Source: Ottowia beijingensis
GTDB lineage: Bacteria; Pseudomonadota; Gammaproteobacteria; Burkholderiales; Burkholderiaceae_C
NCBI RefSeq assembly: GCF_013423955.1
Contig: NZ_JACCKX010000001.1
Location: forward strand, 3,596,001-3,660,000
Direction of reading: 5' to 3'
DNA length: 64,000 nt
Within the stretch, counting starts at the first letter, position 1. Each line of letters opens with the position of its first letter. The position numbers and the translations under genes are program-made. This document shows, in pieces, positions 41,278-50,991 of this stretch. Under the pieces are notes generated by a model, which did no database searches, was not told where the DNA came from, and saw only the letters and a program-made list of their open reading frames with translations.

Positions 41278-42412
41278 GCGCGGCGCGACCGGCCTGAGCG
41301 CCCCCGCACCCGCGCCCGTGGGCCTGGCGCTGGGCAAGCACCCGTGCCCCGAATGCGGCGGCGACCTGGAGTGGAACGCCGCCCGGCAGGCGCTGCGCTG
41401 CCCCTACTGCGGCACCGTGGCCCAGGCGGCACCGCAGGCGGGCGAGGGCGCCGCGCCCATCGTCGAGCACGACCTGGCCGCCGCGCTGGCCAACCCCGCC
41501 AGCGGTCGCGGCTGGGGCACGGCGCGGCGCGAGGTCATGTGCCAGAGCTGCCACGCCATCTCGGTCTTCGTCGACGGGCGCGTGGCGCAGCGCTGCGACT
41601 TCTGCGGCTCGCCCGCCATCGTGGCGCACGAATCGCAGGGCGACGCCATCACGCCGCAGAGCGTGCTGCCCTTCAAGGTGGGCGAATCGCAGGTGCGCGA
41701 CGCCATCCGCCGCTGGTACGGCACGCGCTGGTTCGCGCCCAACCGCTTCAGGCGCGCCGCGCTGACCGACACGCTGCACGGCATCTACCTGCCGTACTGG
41801 ACCTTCGACGCCCACGTGGCGGCCGACTGGACGGCCGAGGCCGGGCACACCTACTACGTCAGCGAAAGCTACATGGAGAACGGCCAGCACCGCACGCGCC
41901 AGGTGCCGCGCGTGCGCTGGGTGCCGGCCGCGGGCAGCCTGCGCCACTTCTTCGACGACGAACTGGTGCCCGGCAGCACCGGCGTGCACGCGCCGCTGCT
42001 GCGGCAGGTGGAGCCGTTTCCCACCCGCACCGACCTGCGCCCCTACGCGCCCGAGTTCGTGCGCGGCTGGACGGTCGAGCGCTACCAGATCGACCTGCGC
42101 CGCGCTGCCGAGCTGAACATGGCCGACATGCAGCGCCAGACCCGCGCCCTGTGCGCCGCCCAGGTGCCCGGCGACACGCAGCGCAACCTGCAGGTGCGCA
42201 GCCGCTACCAGGGCCGCAGCTTCAAGCACGTGCTGGTGCCGGTGTGGCTGGTGCGCTACCGCTACGGCAGCCGCGACTTCCAGATCCTGGCCAACGGCTA
42301 CACCGGCCAGGTGGCCGGCGAGCGGCCGTACAGCTGGGTGAAGATCGCCCTGGCGGCGCTGCTGGCACTGGCCGTGCTGGCGCTGCTGGTGGTGTTCGGG
42401 CAGGGCGGGTGA
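41270..42412 (+). CDS. Zinc-ribbon membrane-anchored protein
   Basis: 380 residues from GTG 41270 inside the end of the SPFH gene. Two zinc ribbons: CPECGGDLEWNAARQALRCPYCG near residue 28 and CQSCHAISVFVDGRVAQRCDFCG near residue 90. A middle region follows (YLPYWTFDAHVAADWTAEAGHTYYV), and there is one C-terminal membrane helix (IALAALLALAVLALLVVFG). Automated pipelines often label this family a primosomal or TFIIB-like protein because of the ribbons. Its function is unknown, but the coupling to an SPFH protein suggests a membrane-associated complex. Confidence 0.8.
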   Translation: MSERGATGLSAPAPAPVGLALGKHPCPECGGDLEWNAARQALRCPYCGTVAQAAPQAGEGAAPIVEHDLAAALANPASGRGWGTARREVMCQSCHAISVFVDGRVAQRCDFCGSPAIVAHESQGDAITPQSVLPFKVGESQVRDAIRRWYGTRWFAPNRFRRAALTDTLHGIYLPYWTFDAHVAADWTAEAGHTYYVSESYMENGQHRTRQVPRVRWVPAAGSLRHFFDDELVPGSTGVHAPLLRQVEPFPTRTDLRPYAPEFVRGWTVERYQIDLRRAAELNMADMQRQTRALCAAQVPGDTQRNLQVRSRYQGRSFKHVLVPVWLVRYRYGSRDFQILANGYTGQVAGERPYSWVKIALAALLALAVLALLVVFGQGG

Positions 42413-42490
42413 AAGGTGAGGCGGCGCGCGTCGGGACCGAAGGCAGGCGCTGCGCCTCAACCAAGCGCAATCATCACCCCTCAAGATAAT

Positions 42491-42552
42491 GGGGAGTATA
42501 TGCCTACAGCGCTTGATAGACGGGCGCTGACGGATGGTATGTGTTGGAGTAT
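42491..42552. repeat. B element, copy 4 (opposite orientation)
   Basis: GGGGAGTAT (42491-42499) and GGAGTAT (42546-42552) repeat with a 53-bp period. AGCGCTT (42509-42515) and GGGCGCT (42522-42528) form the hairpin. Confidence 0.7.
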
Positions 42553-42622
42553 ATGGCCATGCCCGCCGGCTGGCACGGCTTGGCTGCACCTGATTCCATT
42601 GCGGCTTCTGAACGTGAACGAT

Positions 42623-42695
42623 CGTCATCCCGGCGAACGCCGGATCCCTGCCGCCCACGCGCGTCGTCTGGATTCCGGCGTTCGCCGGAACGACG
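42623..42695. repeat. REP-like hairpin (CGTCATCCCGGCGAACGCCGG type)
   Basis: CGTCATCCCGGCGAACGCCG (42623-42647) and TTCCGGCGTTCGCCGGAACG (42670-42695) are inverted copies. It resembles a hairpin repeat widespread in proteobacteria. Confidence 0.8.
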
Positions 42696-42744
42696 AAATC
42701 CATGTCGTCGCGATCTGAAAATGGGTTGAACCCGACCTCGGCAC

Positions 42745-42773
42745 AAAAAAGCCTGCGCGCGGCAGGCCTTTTC
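42745..42773 (-). terminator. Rho-independent terminator of the cphA operon
   Basis: On the minus strand AAAAGGCCTGCC, loop GCGC, GCAGGCTTTTTT: strong stem and a six-T run, 24 bases after the cphA stop. The A-rich side could also stop transcription from the left. Confidence 0.85.
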
Positions 42774-42796
42774 ATTGGTGGCGGATCAGGGCCGCA

Positions 42797-45471
42797 TCAC
42801 AGGTGCAGTGCCAGCGCGCCCGCCGCCTCGGCGATCTTGCTGCGCTTGGGTGCGCGGGGCCGCGCTGCCTTGCGGGCAACGGTTTTCCTGGCCGCGGGCG
42901 CCGGCGTGGCCGTCTGCACCCGGCGCTGGATGTGGGCCAGCGCCTCTTCCACCTGGTCGATCAGGATCAGGCACAGGTCGCCGGGCTTGAGGCGGTCCAT
43001 GGCGCGGTCGATGGCGGTGAACTCGCCGTGGATCTCTTCCACCTTCGACGTGCGCGGCGCGCCTTCCAGGCCTTCGCGCAGCAGGCGCAGCACCTCGCCG
43101 TCGGCGCGGCCGCGCTGGCAGGCATCCTGGTATAGGATCACGTCGTCGAACGCCGCGCCCAGAATGCGCGTCTGTCCGCGGATGTCCTCGTCGCGCCGGT
43201 CGCCAGCACCGCTGATGACCACCGAGCGGCGCTTGGCCGGCATGTTCTCGACGCCCGCCACCAGCGCCGCGATGGCATCCGGGTTGTGGCCGTAGTCGGC
43301 AATCACGGTGGCGCCGCGGTAGTCGAACACGTTGAAGCGGCCGGGCACGCCGTGCAGGTCGCTGATGAAGCTGGCCAGGCCTTTCTGGATCGCGTCCCAC
43401 GGCGTGCCCACGGCCCAGGCCGCGGCCACCGAGGCCATCACGTTCTCGACCTGGAAGCCGATCTGCCCCTTGCGCGTGAGCGGCACGCGCGCCAGCGGCA
43501 GGCGCTTGATGAAGGCGCCCTCGACGCAGACCACGTCGCCCCGATCCACGAACACCACGCGCTTGCCCTGCGCCATGTGCGTGGCGATGACGGGGTGGTG
43601 TCCGTCCTGCGCGAAGAAGGTCACGCTGCCGGGGCAGTGCGGCGCCATGGCCACCACGGCCGGATCGGCGGCGTTGAGCACGGCGGTGCCGGTGGGCGCC
43701 ACGTTGAGCACGATTACGCGCTTGAGCACCTTCAGGTCTTCCAGCGTGGTGATGTAGTTCAGGCCCAGGTGGTCGCCGCCGCCCAGGTTGGTGACGATGG
43801 CGACGTCGCACTGGTCGAAGGCCAGGCCCTCGCGCAGCAGGCCGCCGCGCGCGGTTTCCAGCACGGCGGCGTCGACGTCGGGGTGCGCCAGCACGTTGCG
43901 CGCGCTGCGCGGGCCGGAGCAGTCGCCGCTGTCGATCTGGCGGCCGTTGACGTACACGCCGTCGGTGTTGGTCATGCCCACGCGCAGGCCCTGGCTTTTC
44001 AGCAGGTGGGCCGTCAGGCGCACGGTGGTGGTCTTGCCGTTGGTGCCGGTGACGGCGATTACCGGCACGCGGCCGTTGCCGCCATCGGGGTACATGTGGT
44101 CGATCACCGCCTTGCCCACGTCGCGGCCCTTGCCGAACGAGGGGCTGACGTGCATGCGCAGGCCGGGCGCGGCGTTGACCTCGACAATGCCGCCGTTCTG
44201 CTCTTCCAGCGGCTTGATGACGGTTTCGCACACCACGTCGACGCCGCAGATGTCCAGGCCCACGGTTTGCGCGGCTTCGATGGCGCGCGCGGCCACTTCG
44301 GGGTGCACGCTGTCGGTCACGTCGGTGGCGGTGCCGCCGGTCGAGAGGTTGGCGTTGTTGCGCAGGATGACGCGCTGGCCGGGGATCGGCACCGAATCCG
44401 GCGTGAGGTTCTGCGCCGCCAGGCGCGCCTCGGCGATGGCGTCGATGCGGATCTTGGTGAGCGAGGTGCCGTGGCCCTCGCCGCGGCGCGGGTCCTTGTT
44501 GACCTCGGCCACCAGCTCGCGCACGGTGTGCTGGCCGTCGCCGATGACCAGCGGCGGATCGCGCCGGGCGGCGGCCACCAGTTGGTTGCCCACCACCAGC
44601 AGGCGGAAGTCGTGGCCGGGCAGGTAGCGCTCGACCATCACGGCGCCGTAGCGTGCGGCCTCGGTGTAGGCGATGTCGAAATGGGCGCGGTCGACGATGC
44701 CGACGGTGACGCCCTTGCCCTGGTTGCCGTCCTGCGGCTTCACCACCACGGGCAGGCCGATGTCCTGCGCGGCGGCCCAGGCGTCTTCCAGGTCGGTGAC
44801 CGGGCGACCCAGCGGCACCGGCACGCCGGCCGAGTGCAGCAGCTTCTTGGTCAGGTCCTTGTCCTGGGCGATGGATTCGGCGATGGCGCTGGTGCCATCT
44901 ACCTCGGCGGCCTGGATGCGGCGTTGCTTACTGCCCCAGCCGAACTGCACCAAGCTGCCACGCGTCAGGCGCTTGATGGGGATGCCGCGCTGCAGGGCGG
45001 CGTCGACGATGGCGCCGGTGGACGGGCCCAGGCGCTCGTCCTCGTCCAGCTCGTGCAGCTCGGCCAGCACGGCGGCGACGTCGAAAGGCTCGCCTGCGGC
45101 GGCGGCGCGACACAGCGCCTGCGCCTTCTCGAAGGCCAGGCGGCCCACGGCTTCCTCGGTGTACTGCACGGCGACCTGGAAGGTGCCTTCGATCTCGGTG
45201 GGGTGGTGCGGCTGAAGGTGACGGGGCAGCCGGCCTGCGCCTGCAGCGCCAGCGTGGTCAGCTCCAGCGCGTGCGCCATCGAGATCGGCGTGCTGGGCTT
45301 GTTGGCGTGCAGCGCGCCCACCTTGGGAAACAGCTCGCGCAGGCGCTGCTCGAATTCAGGGGTGGTGTGCAGGTCGCGCTCGGCCGCGTCGCAGGTGATG
45401 ACGGCTTCGATCGCCGTGTGGCGGCTCCACAGGTTGGGGCCGCGCAGCGCGCGAATGCGGGTGACTTCCAT
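42797..45471 (-). CDS. cphA: Cyanophycin synthetase CphA (frame broken)
   Basis: Corrected length 891 residues, the normal size for CphA. N-domain MEVTRIRALRGPNLWSRHTAIEAVI; ATP-grasp domain with LPVVVKPQDGNQGKGVTVGI and GGIVEVNAAPGLRMHVSPSFG; Mur-ligase-like domain with an intact P-loop VIAVTGTNGKTTTVRL, then VLETARGGLLREGLAFDQCDVAIVTNLGGGDHLGL. It joins Asp to the backbone and Arg to the side chain, making the storage polymer multi-L-arginyl-poly-L-aspartate without ribosomes. The break is at 45200-45203 (four G, five needed). An Ala/Lys/Arg-rich tail (VARKAARPRAPKRSK) follows. It is the second gene of a two-gene operon. Confidence 0.93.
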
Positions 45472-45519
45472 GGGATGTCCTGATGACGATGACTTAGGGA
45501 AAACGAGCTGGGAGGCGTT

Positions 45520-47735
45520 TCAGTGGACAGCCGGCGCCGCCTGCACCTCACAAAAATGCAACAAACTGGCACGGATCAGGTCGGGCGGCACGCCCAGCGC
45601 CCAGGCCGCGCCCACCGCCGCCAGCACGTGCGGGCGCACGTCGCCCGGCAGGCGGGTGGTGAGTTCGGTGAACACAGGTGCTGACAGCTTGACCAGGCTG
45701 GTTTCATCGGCGCCGGTGGCCAGCACGATGTCGTCGCCACGCGCCAGCACGGCCCGGCCCTTGCGCGCACGGTGCGCGGCCACGTCGGCCTGGCCGGGGT
45801 CGATGCTGTAGAGGATGACCTCGCCGTCCGAGTAGTCGGCCAGCGCCAGCACCTCGGCGTCGTCGGCGTTCAGCACGGCCGCGCCCTGCGGCAGCACCAC
45901 GTCGATCTGCGTGCGCACGATGTTGGGCATCTGCTCGGCGTCGGTGACATACAGGTCCTGCAGGCCCTCGGGGCCGGGCATGGCCATGACCACGCCGACC
46001 TGGCAACGGTCGTAGGGCAGGCCTTCGGCCAGGATGTGGCGCGGCGAGGTCTCGAACACCGCCGCCTGCACGGTGCGGTTGATCAGCATGCGCTCGCCGG
46101 GCTCGTAGCCCAGCGCGCTGGCCTTGGACAGCTGGCGCGCGCCCAGGAACAGGCCGTCGCCGCAGGCCAGCGCGGTCTGCTGGCCTTGCAGTTGCAGCAG
46201 CGCTGCGATCAGCCGCGAGGCCAGCGCGCTTTCGCCGTCGCCGATCAGGCCGACGATGGGCACGCGGCCGGTGCCGTTGCCGGGGAACAGGTGCTCGGCA
46301 ATGGCCTCGCCCACCGGCTGGGCGCGGCCCACGGCCGGCTTCAGGTGCATCAGCAGGCCGGGGCCGGCGTTGACCTCGACGATGGCGCCGCCCTGGGCGC
46401 GAAGCGGCTTGGCGATGTCTTCCACCACCAGGTCGATGCCGGCGATGTCCAGCCCCACCACGCGGGCGGCCAGCGCCATCTGCTCGGCGATGTCGGGGTG
46501 CACCTGGCCGGTGACGTCGATGGCCATGTTGCCGGTGCGCTGCACCACGGCGGTTTCGCCGCGCGGCAGCACGCTGTCAGGGTCAGGCCTTGGCGTTGCA
46601 GCAGCAGCAGCAGCACGGCGTCGCCCGCGCGCAGGGTTTCCAGCGGCAGGTGTTCTTCTTCGCCGCGGCGCGGGTCGGTGTTGACCTGGGTGTCGATCAG
46701 CTGGCCGATGGTCGATTTGCCATCGCCGCTGACGTGGATGATCTCGCCGCGCGTGGCCGCCACCACCTTGCCGCCCACCACCAGCAGGCGGTGTTCCTGG
46801 CCGGGGATGAAGCTTTCGACGATGACCTCGGAGCCCTCGGCCTCGGCGGCGGCGAAGGCGTGCATGACTTCCTCGCGCGTCTTCAGGTTCAACGACACGC
46901 CGCGCGCATGGTTGCCGTCGGACGGCTTGACGACCACGGGCAGGCCGATGTCCTCGGCGGCTTCCCAGGCGTCTTCGGCCGATTCCACGGTGCGCCCCTC
47001 GGGTACCGGCACGCCGGCGGCGGCCAGCAGCTGCTTGGTCAGGTCCTTGTCGCGCGAGATGCCTTCGGCGATGGCGCTGGTGCGGTCGGTCTCGGCGGTC
47101 CAGATGCGGCGCTGCGCGGCGCCGTGGCCCAGCTGCACCAGGTTGCCGTCGTTCAGGCGGATGTGCGGGATGCCGCGTTCGGTGGCGGCATCGACGATGC
47201 AGGCGGTGCTGGGGCCCAGGCACTGGCGATCCACCAGGTCGGTCAGCCGGGCGATGGTGGCGGCGACGTCGTAGGGGCGGTCGTTGATGGCCGCCATGAC
47301 CAGGTCGCGGGCGGATTCGATGGCCAGTTTGCCGACCGCCTCGTTGCGGGTGCGGATGACCACCTTGTAGACGCCGTGTTCGCCCGTCATGCGCGCCTTG
47401 CCAAAGCCGGTCTTCATGCCGGCCTGGGTCTGCAGCTCCAGCGCCACGTGCTCCAGGATGTGGCCGGGCCAGGTGCCGTCGCGCAGGCGCATCAGAAAGC
47501 CGCCGCGCCGGCCGACGCTGCAGCGGTGCTCGATCAGGCCGGGCAGCCAGGCGGTGAGCCGCTCGTAGAAGCCGGGCAGGGCGTTGGAGGGGTAATCCTC
47601 CAGCTCGCCGATGTCGACGATGGCCTCGATGACGGCGCGGTAGGTCCAGATGTTGGGGCCGCGCAGGTGCGCCATGCGGCGGATCACGATGTCGGCGAAA
47701 GTGCGCTGCGGCGCTGCCGCCGAGGCCGGCGCCAC
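45520..47735 (-). CDS. Cyanophycin synthetase paralogue with degenerate Mur domain (frame broken)
   Basis: Corrected length 738 residues, about 150 shorter than its neighbour. The N-domain (MAHLRGPNIWTYRAVIEAIVDIGELED) and ATP-grasp (LPVVVKPSDGNHARGVSLNL; GGAIVEVNAGPGLLMHLKPAVG) are well kept. The Mur-like part has lost its P-loop: GLIGDGESALASRL replaces GTNGKTT, and the final Mur domain is missing. It fits the CphA'/CphA2-like paralogues and probably uses only the ATP-grasp site. The break is at 46580-46582 (GGG, four needed: LTPDSVLPRGE). Start is GTG 47735 or ATG 47672. The cphA gene follows after 48 bases. Confidence 0.87.
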
Positions 47736-47851
47736 GGCAGCGCTGACGCCGGGGGCCGAGGATACAATCCGCCACCGCTCGAGGGGCCGTGCTCGTTCTG
47801 GTCGATTCTCCGCATCGCGCTGTGCTCGCTTTCAGTGTCTGATTCGTTGTA

Positions 47852-47880
47852 GGGGCCACTTCCTGCGCTTGCGTGGCCCC
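47852..47880. promoter_or_regulatory. Hairpin in the divergent cphA/ABC transporter leader
   Basis: GGGGCCAC (47852-47859) and GTGGCCCC (47873-47880) can pair around 13 bases, just before ATG 47894. It could affect translation of the transporter or end a transcript. The 137-base region must hold promoters for both directions. Confidence 0.4.
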
Positions 47881-47893
47881 GTTGCTGAATTCC

Positions 47894-50209
47894 ATGTCGT
47901 CTCGTTCCATCCCCGATCCCGTTGGCTCCGCACCGGCCTGGCCGGCGGCAGATCGGGCGGGAATGCCGCTGCGATCCTCAGAAAACGCGTTGGGATCGCT
48001 GGAAGTTGACTTGAACCACCGGCTGCGCTTTGGCAGCGGTGAACTGGTCATTACAACCCAGCGGCTGATGGCGAGGTTTCCGGATGAAACAGCCTGGAAT
48101 GCCTGGGAACTGGCCCCCGATCTGGCCCTGAGCCACCACGACCACGCCGGTGTGGGCACGCTGGAACTGCGCGACGCCACCGGCCGGCTGGCGGGCTGGC
48201 GCTACACCCTGGGCCGCAACCCGGCGGCGCTGCGCTTTCTGGGCCAGTTCGAGCAGGCGATGGCGGGGCTGGCGTCTGCCGGCGGCCCGGTGCCGCACGA
48301 AATCGGTGCGCCCGAAGCCCGCCCCGAGCCCTTCGACACCGAAGACAGCGCCGAAGGCGCAGAAGACAAGCCGCCCTCGACGTGGACCCTGTTTCGGCTG
48401 TGGCGCTTCGCCCGGCCATACCAGTGGCAGCTGCTGGCCGGCTTTCTGCTGACGCTGGCCGCCACGGCCGCCACCCTGGTGCCGCCGTACCTGACGATGC
48501 CGCTGATGGACAAGGTGCTGATCCCGTTCCAGAACGGCCAGCAGATCGACACCGGCTATGTGGCGCTGCTGCTGTCCGGCTTGGCTGGCGCGGCGCTGCT
48601 GGCCTGGGGCCTGGGCTGGGCCAAGACCTACATCCTGGCGCTGGTATCGGAGCGCATCGGCGCCGATTTGCGTACAACGACTTACGAACACTTGCTCAAG
48701 CTTTCACTCGAGTACTTCGGCGGCCGGCGCACGGGCGACCTGATGGCGCGCATCGGCTCGGAGACCGACCGCATCAACGTGTTCCTGTCGCTGCACCTGC
48801 TGGACTTCGCCACCGACGTGTTGATGATCGCCATGACGGCGGCCATCCTGTTCTCCATCGACCCCACGCTGGCGCTGGTCACCCTGGTGCCGCTGCCCAT
48901 TATCGGCTGGCTGATCCACGTGGTGCGCGACCGCCTGCGCACCGGCTTCGAGAAGATCGACCGCGTCTGGTCGGAAGTGACCAACGTGCTGGCCGACACC
49001 ATTCCCGGCATCCGCGTGGTGAAAGCCTTCGCGCAGGAAGACCGCGAAGCCGGGCGCTTCCGCGAAGCCAACCGCTACAACCTGGCCGTCAACGACAAGC
49101 TCAACAAGCTTTGGTCGCTGTTCTCGCCCACCGTCACGCTGCTCACTGAAATCGGCCTGCTGGTGGTGTGGGCGGCGGGCATCTGGCTGGTCAGCCGCGG
49201 GCAGATCACGGTGGGTGTGCTGACGGCCTTCATCGCCTACATCGGGCGCTTCTACAGCCGGCTGGATTCGATGAGCCGCATCGTCTCGGTGACGCAGAAA
49301 GCGGCCTCGGCCACCAAGCGCATCTTCGAGATCCTGGACCACGTCTCCAGCGTGCCCGAGCCGAAGAACCCCGTGCCGCTAGAGCACGTGCAGGGCCGCA
49401 TCGAGATCAGGAACGCCGCGCTGCGCTACGGCAACCGCTCGGTCATCCGCGGGCTCAACCTGAGCATCGCGCCCGGCGAGATGATCGGCCTGGTGGGCCA
49501 TTCGGGCTCGGGCAAGAGCACCATGGTCAATCTGATCTGCCGCTTCTACGACGTGACCGAGGGCGCCATCGAAGTGGACGGCGTGGACCTGCGCCAGGTG
49601 CGCGTGGCCGACTACCGGCGCCACATCGGCCTGGTGCTGCAGGAGCCGTTCCTGTTCTTCGGCACCATCGCCGAGAACATCGCCTACGGCAAACCTGATG
49701 CGACACGCGAGGAGATCGTCGCCGCCGCGCGCGCCGCCCACGCGCACGAGTTCATCCTGCGGCTGCCGCAGGGCTACGACTCGCTGGTGGGCGAGCGCGG
49801 GCAGGGCCTGTCGGGCGGCGAGCGCCAGCGCATCAGCATCGCGCGCGCGCTGCTGATCGACCCGCGCATCCTGATCCTCGACGAGGCCACGGCCTCGGTC
49901 GACACCGAGACCGAGCGCGAAATCCAGAAGGCGCTGGACAATCTGGTGCGCGGGCGCACCACCATCGCCATCGCGCACCGCCTGTCCACCCTGCGCAAGG
50001 CCGACCGGCTGGTGGTGATGGACAAGGGCCTGAAGGTGGAAGAGGGCACGCACGAGGCGCTGATGGCCCGGCGCGGCGCCTACTGGCGGCTTTATGAAGC
50101 GCAGGCGCGGCAGGAGAAGGCCGAGCGCGAGCGCATGCTGGTGGTTGACGACGCGGAACTGGCGCCACCCGCCGTGTCTGTCGCCGGCCCGAGGGAGGAG
50201 CGGCCATGA
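47894..50209 (+). CDS. Cyanophycin-associated ABC transporter (fused permease-ATPase)
   Basis: 771 residues from ATG 47894; a GTG at 47873 lies inside a hairpin and is less likely. An N-terminal 140-residue soluble domain ([23 protein letters not shown]) is followed by six membrane helices of the exporter type and an ATPase with Walker [11 protein letters not shown]-loop [21 protein letters not shown], signature LSGGERQR, Walker [12 protein letters not shown] and H-loop AHRLSTL. Half-transporters like this dimerise. Its stop overlaps the DUF1854 start (ATGA). Databases recognise this pair as linked to cyanophycin metabolism; the cargo is unknown. Confidence 0.9.
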   Translation: MSSRSIPDPVGSAPAWPAADRAGMPLRSSENALGSLEVDLNHRLRFGSGELVITTQRLMARFPDETAWNAWELAPDLALSHHDHAGVGTLELRDATGRLAGWRYTLGRNPAALRFLGQFEQAMAGLASAGGPVPHEIGAPEARPEPFDTEDSAEGAEDKPPSTWTLFRLWRFARPYQWQLLAGFLLTLAATAATLVPPYLTMPLMDKVLIPFQNGQQIDTGYVALLLSGLAGAALLAWGLGWAKTYILALVSERIGADLRTTTYEHLLKLSLEYFGGRRTGDLMARIGSETDRINVFLSLHLLDFATDVLMIAMTAAILFSIDPTLALVTLVPLPIIGWLIHVVRDRLRTGFEKIDRVWSEVTNVLADTIPGIRVVKAFAQEDREAGRFREANRYNLAVNDKLNKLWSLFSPTVTLLTEIGLLVVWAAGIWLVSRGQITVGVLTAFIAYIGRFYSRLDSMSRIVSVTQKAASATKRIFEILDHVSSVPEPKNPVPLEHVQGRIEIRNAALRYGNRSVIRGLNLSIAPGEMIGLVGHSGSGKSTMVNLICRFYDVTEGAIEVDGVDLRQVRVADYRRHIGLVLQEPFLFFGTIAENIAYGKPDATREEIVAAARAAHAHEFILRLPQGYDSLVGERGQGLSGGERQRISIARALLIDPRILILDEATASVDTETEREIQKALDNLVRGRTTIAIAHRLSTLRKADRLVVMDKGLKVEEGTHEALMARRGAYWRLYEAQARQEKAERERMLVVDDAELAPPAVSVAGPREERP

Positions 50210-50679
50210 GCGTTCTCACCGTGTTCGACCTGCGGCGCGATGCCTTCGGCCGCCTGGTGCTTACCGACGCCGAGGGGCGCGAGCATGTCGGCGTCGTTGC
50301 CGTGCGCGCTTTCCCTATCTCAGCGCCCGACGAGGGCGTGAGCGTGGTCGACGGCGACGGCCACGAACTGGCCTGGGTGCCGCGCCTGGACGCGCTGGAC
50401 GAAGCCCGCCGCACGCTGCTGACCGAGGCGCTGGAGCAGCGCGAGTTCATGCCGCGCCTGCTGCGCGTGACGGCCGTCAGCAGCTTCGCCACCCCCAGCA
50501 CCTGGAGCGTGGAAACCGACCGCGGCCCGACCAGCTTCGTGCTGAAGGGCGAGGAAGACATCCGCCGCCTGGGCCCAGGGCTGCTGATCGTGAACGACGC
50601 GCACGGCGTGCAGTACCTGATCCAGGACCTGCTGGGCATGGACAAGCACAGCCGCAAGCTGCTGGACCGCTTCCTCTGA
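50206..50679 (+). CDS. DUF1854 protein, cyanophycin-associated
   Basis: 157 residues: DLRRDAFGRLVLTDAEGREHVGVVAVRAFPISAPDEGVSVVDGDGHELAWVP and a conserved end GLLIVNDAHGVQYLIQDLLGMDKHSRKLLDRFL. No signal peptide or membrane helix. Translation is coupled to the ABC transporter by a 4-base overlap. The family has no known biochemical function but is restricted largely to cyanophycin loci; it may regulate the transporter or bind the polymer (inference). Confidence 0.88.
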   Translation: MSVLTVFDLRRDAFGRLVLTDAEGREHVGVVAVRAFPISAPDEGVSVVDGDGHELAWVPRLDALDEARRTLLTEALEQREFMPRLLRVTAVSSFATPSTWSVETDRGPTSFVLKGEEDIRRLGPGLLIVNDAHGVQYLIQDLLGMDKHSRKLLDRFL

Positions 50680-50727
50680 CGGCCGCCGCGGCAGGCGCGT
50701 GGCCAGGGCAGGGGGACCTGCTGAATT

Positions 50728-50795
50728 TTTTGATCAAAGAAAAATGCTCTGGCGCCCAATAGATGGGCGCAAGCAGCTATTAATTTCATTTCGTC
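50728..50795. repeat. A-family dispersed repeat
   Basis: TTTTTTGATCAAAGAAAAAT, GCTCTGGCGCCCAATAGATG, GGCGCAAGCAGCTATTAATT: near-canonical, between convergent DUF1854 and eptA genes. Confidence 0.85.
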
Positions 50796-50836
50796 TATCG
50801 GCGTCAAGTGTCTATCGCTTGATTTACAGCATGTGA

Positions 50837-50991
50837 GGTGACTCCGCCGCTGCGCGGCGTGATGACGAAATGATGAAATGACGAAAAAGACGTCAGTGAG
50901 TCGCGGAATGCCTCGCACCTGGCGGGCGTCATGGCGGCGCAGCCGCCGTCATCGAAGCGCAGCGAGGTCATTTCGTCATCGCGAAACAGTA
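50837..50991. repeat. D-type GC-rich hairpin repeats
   Basis: GCCGCTGCGCGGCG with ATGACGAAATGA, then GTCATGGCGGCGCAGCCGCC continuing to 50952. The 25-base unit at 50928-50952 recurs exactly at 63224-63248. It fills the space up to the eptA stop. Confidence 0.6.

Larger units (their letters stand above)
42413..42744. other. Intergenic region with B element and hairpin repeat
   Basis: No gene supported. It holds B element copy 4 and a separate REP-like hairpin at 42623-42695, listed individually, and ends at the cphA terminator. Confidence 0.6.
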
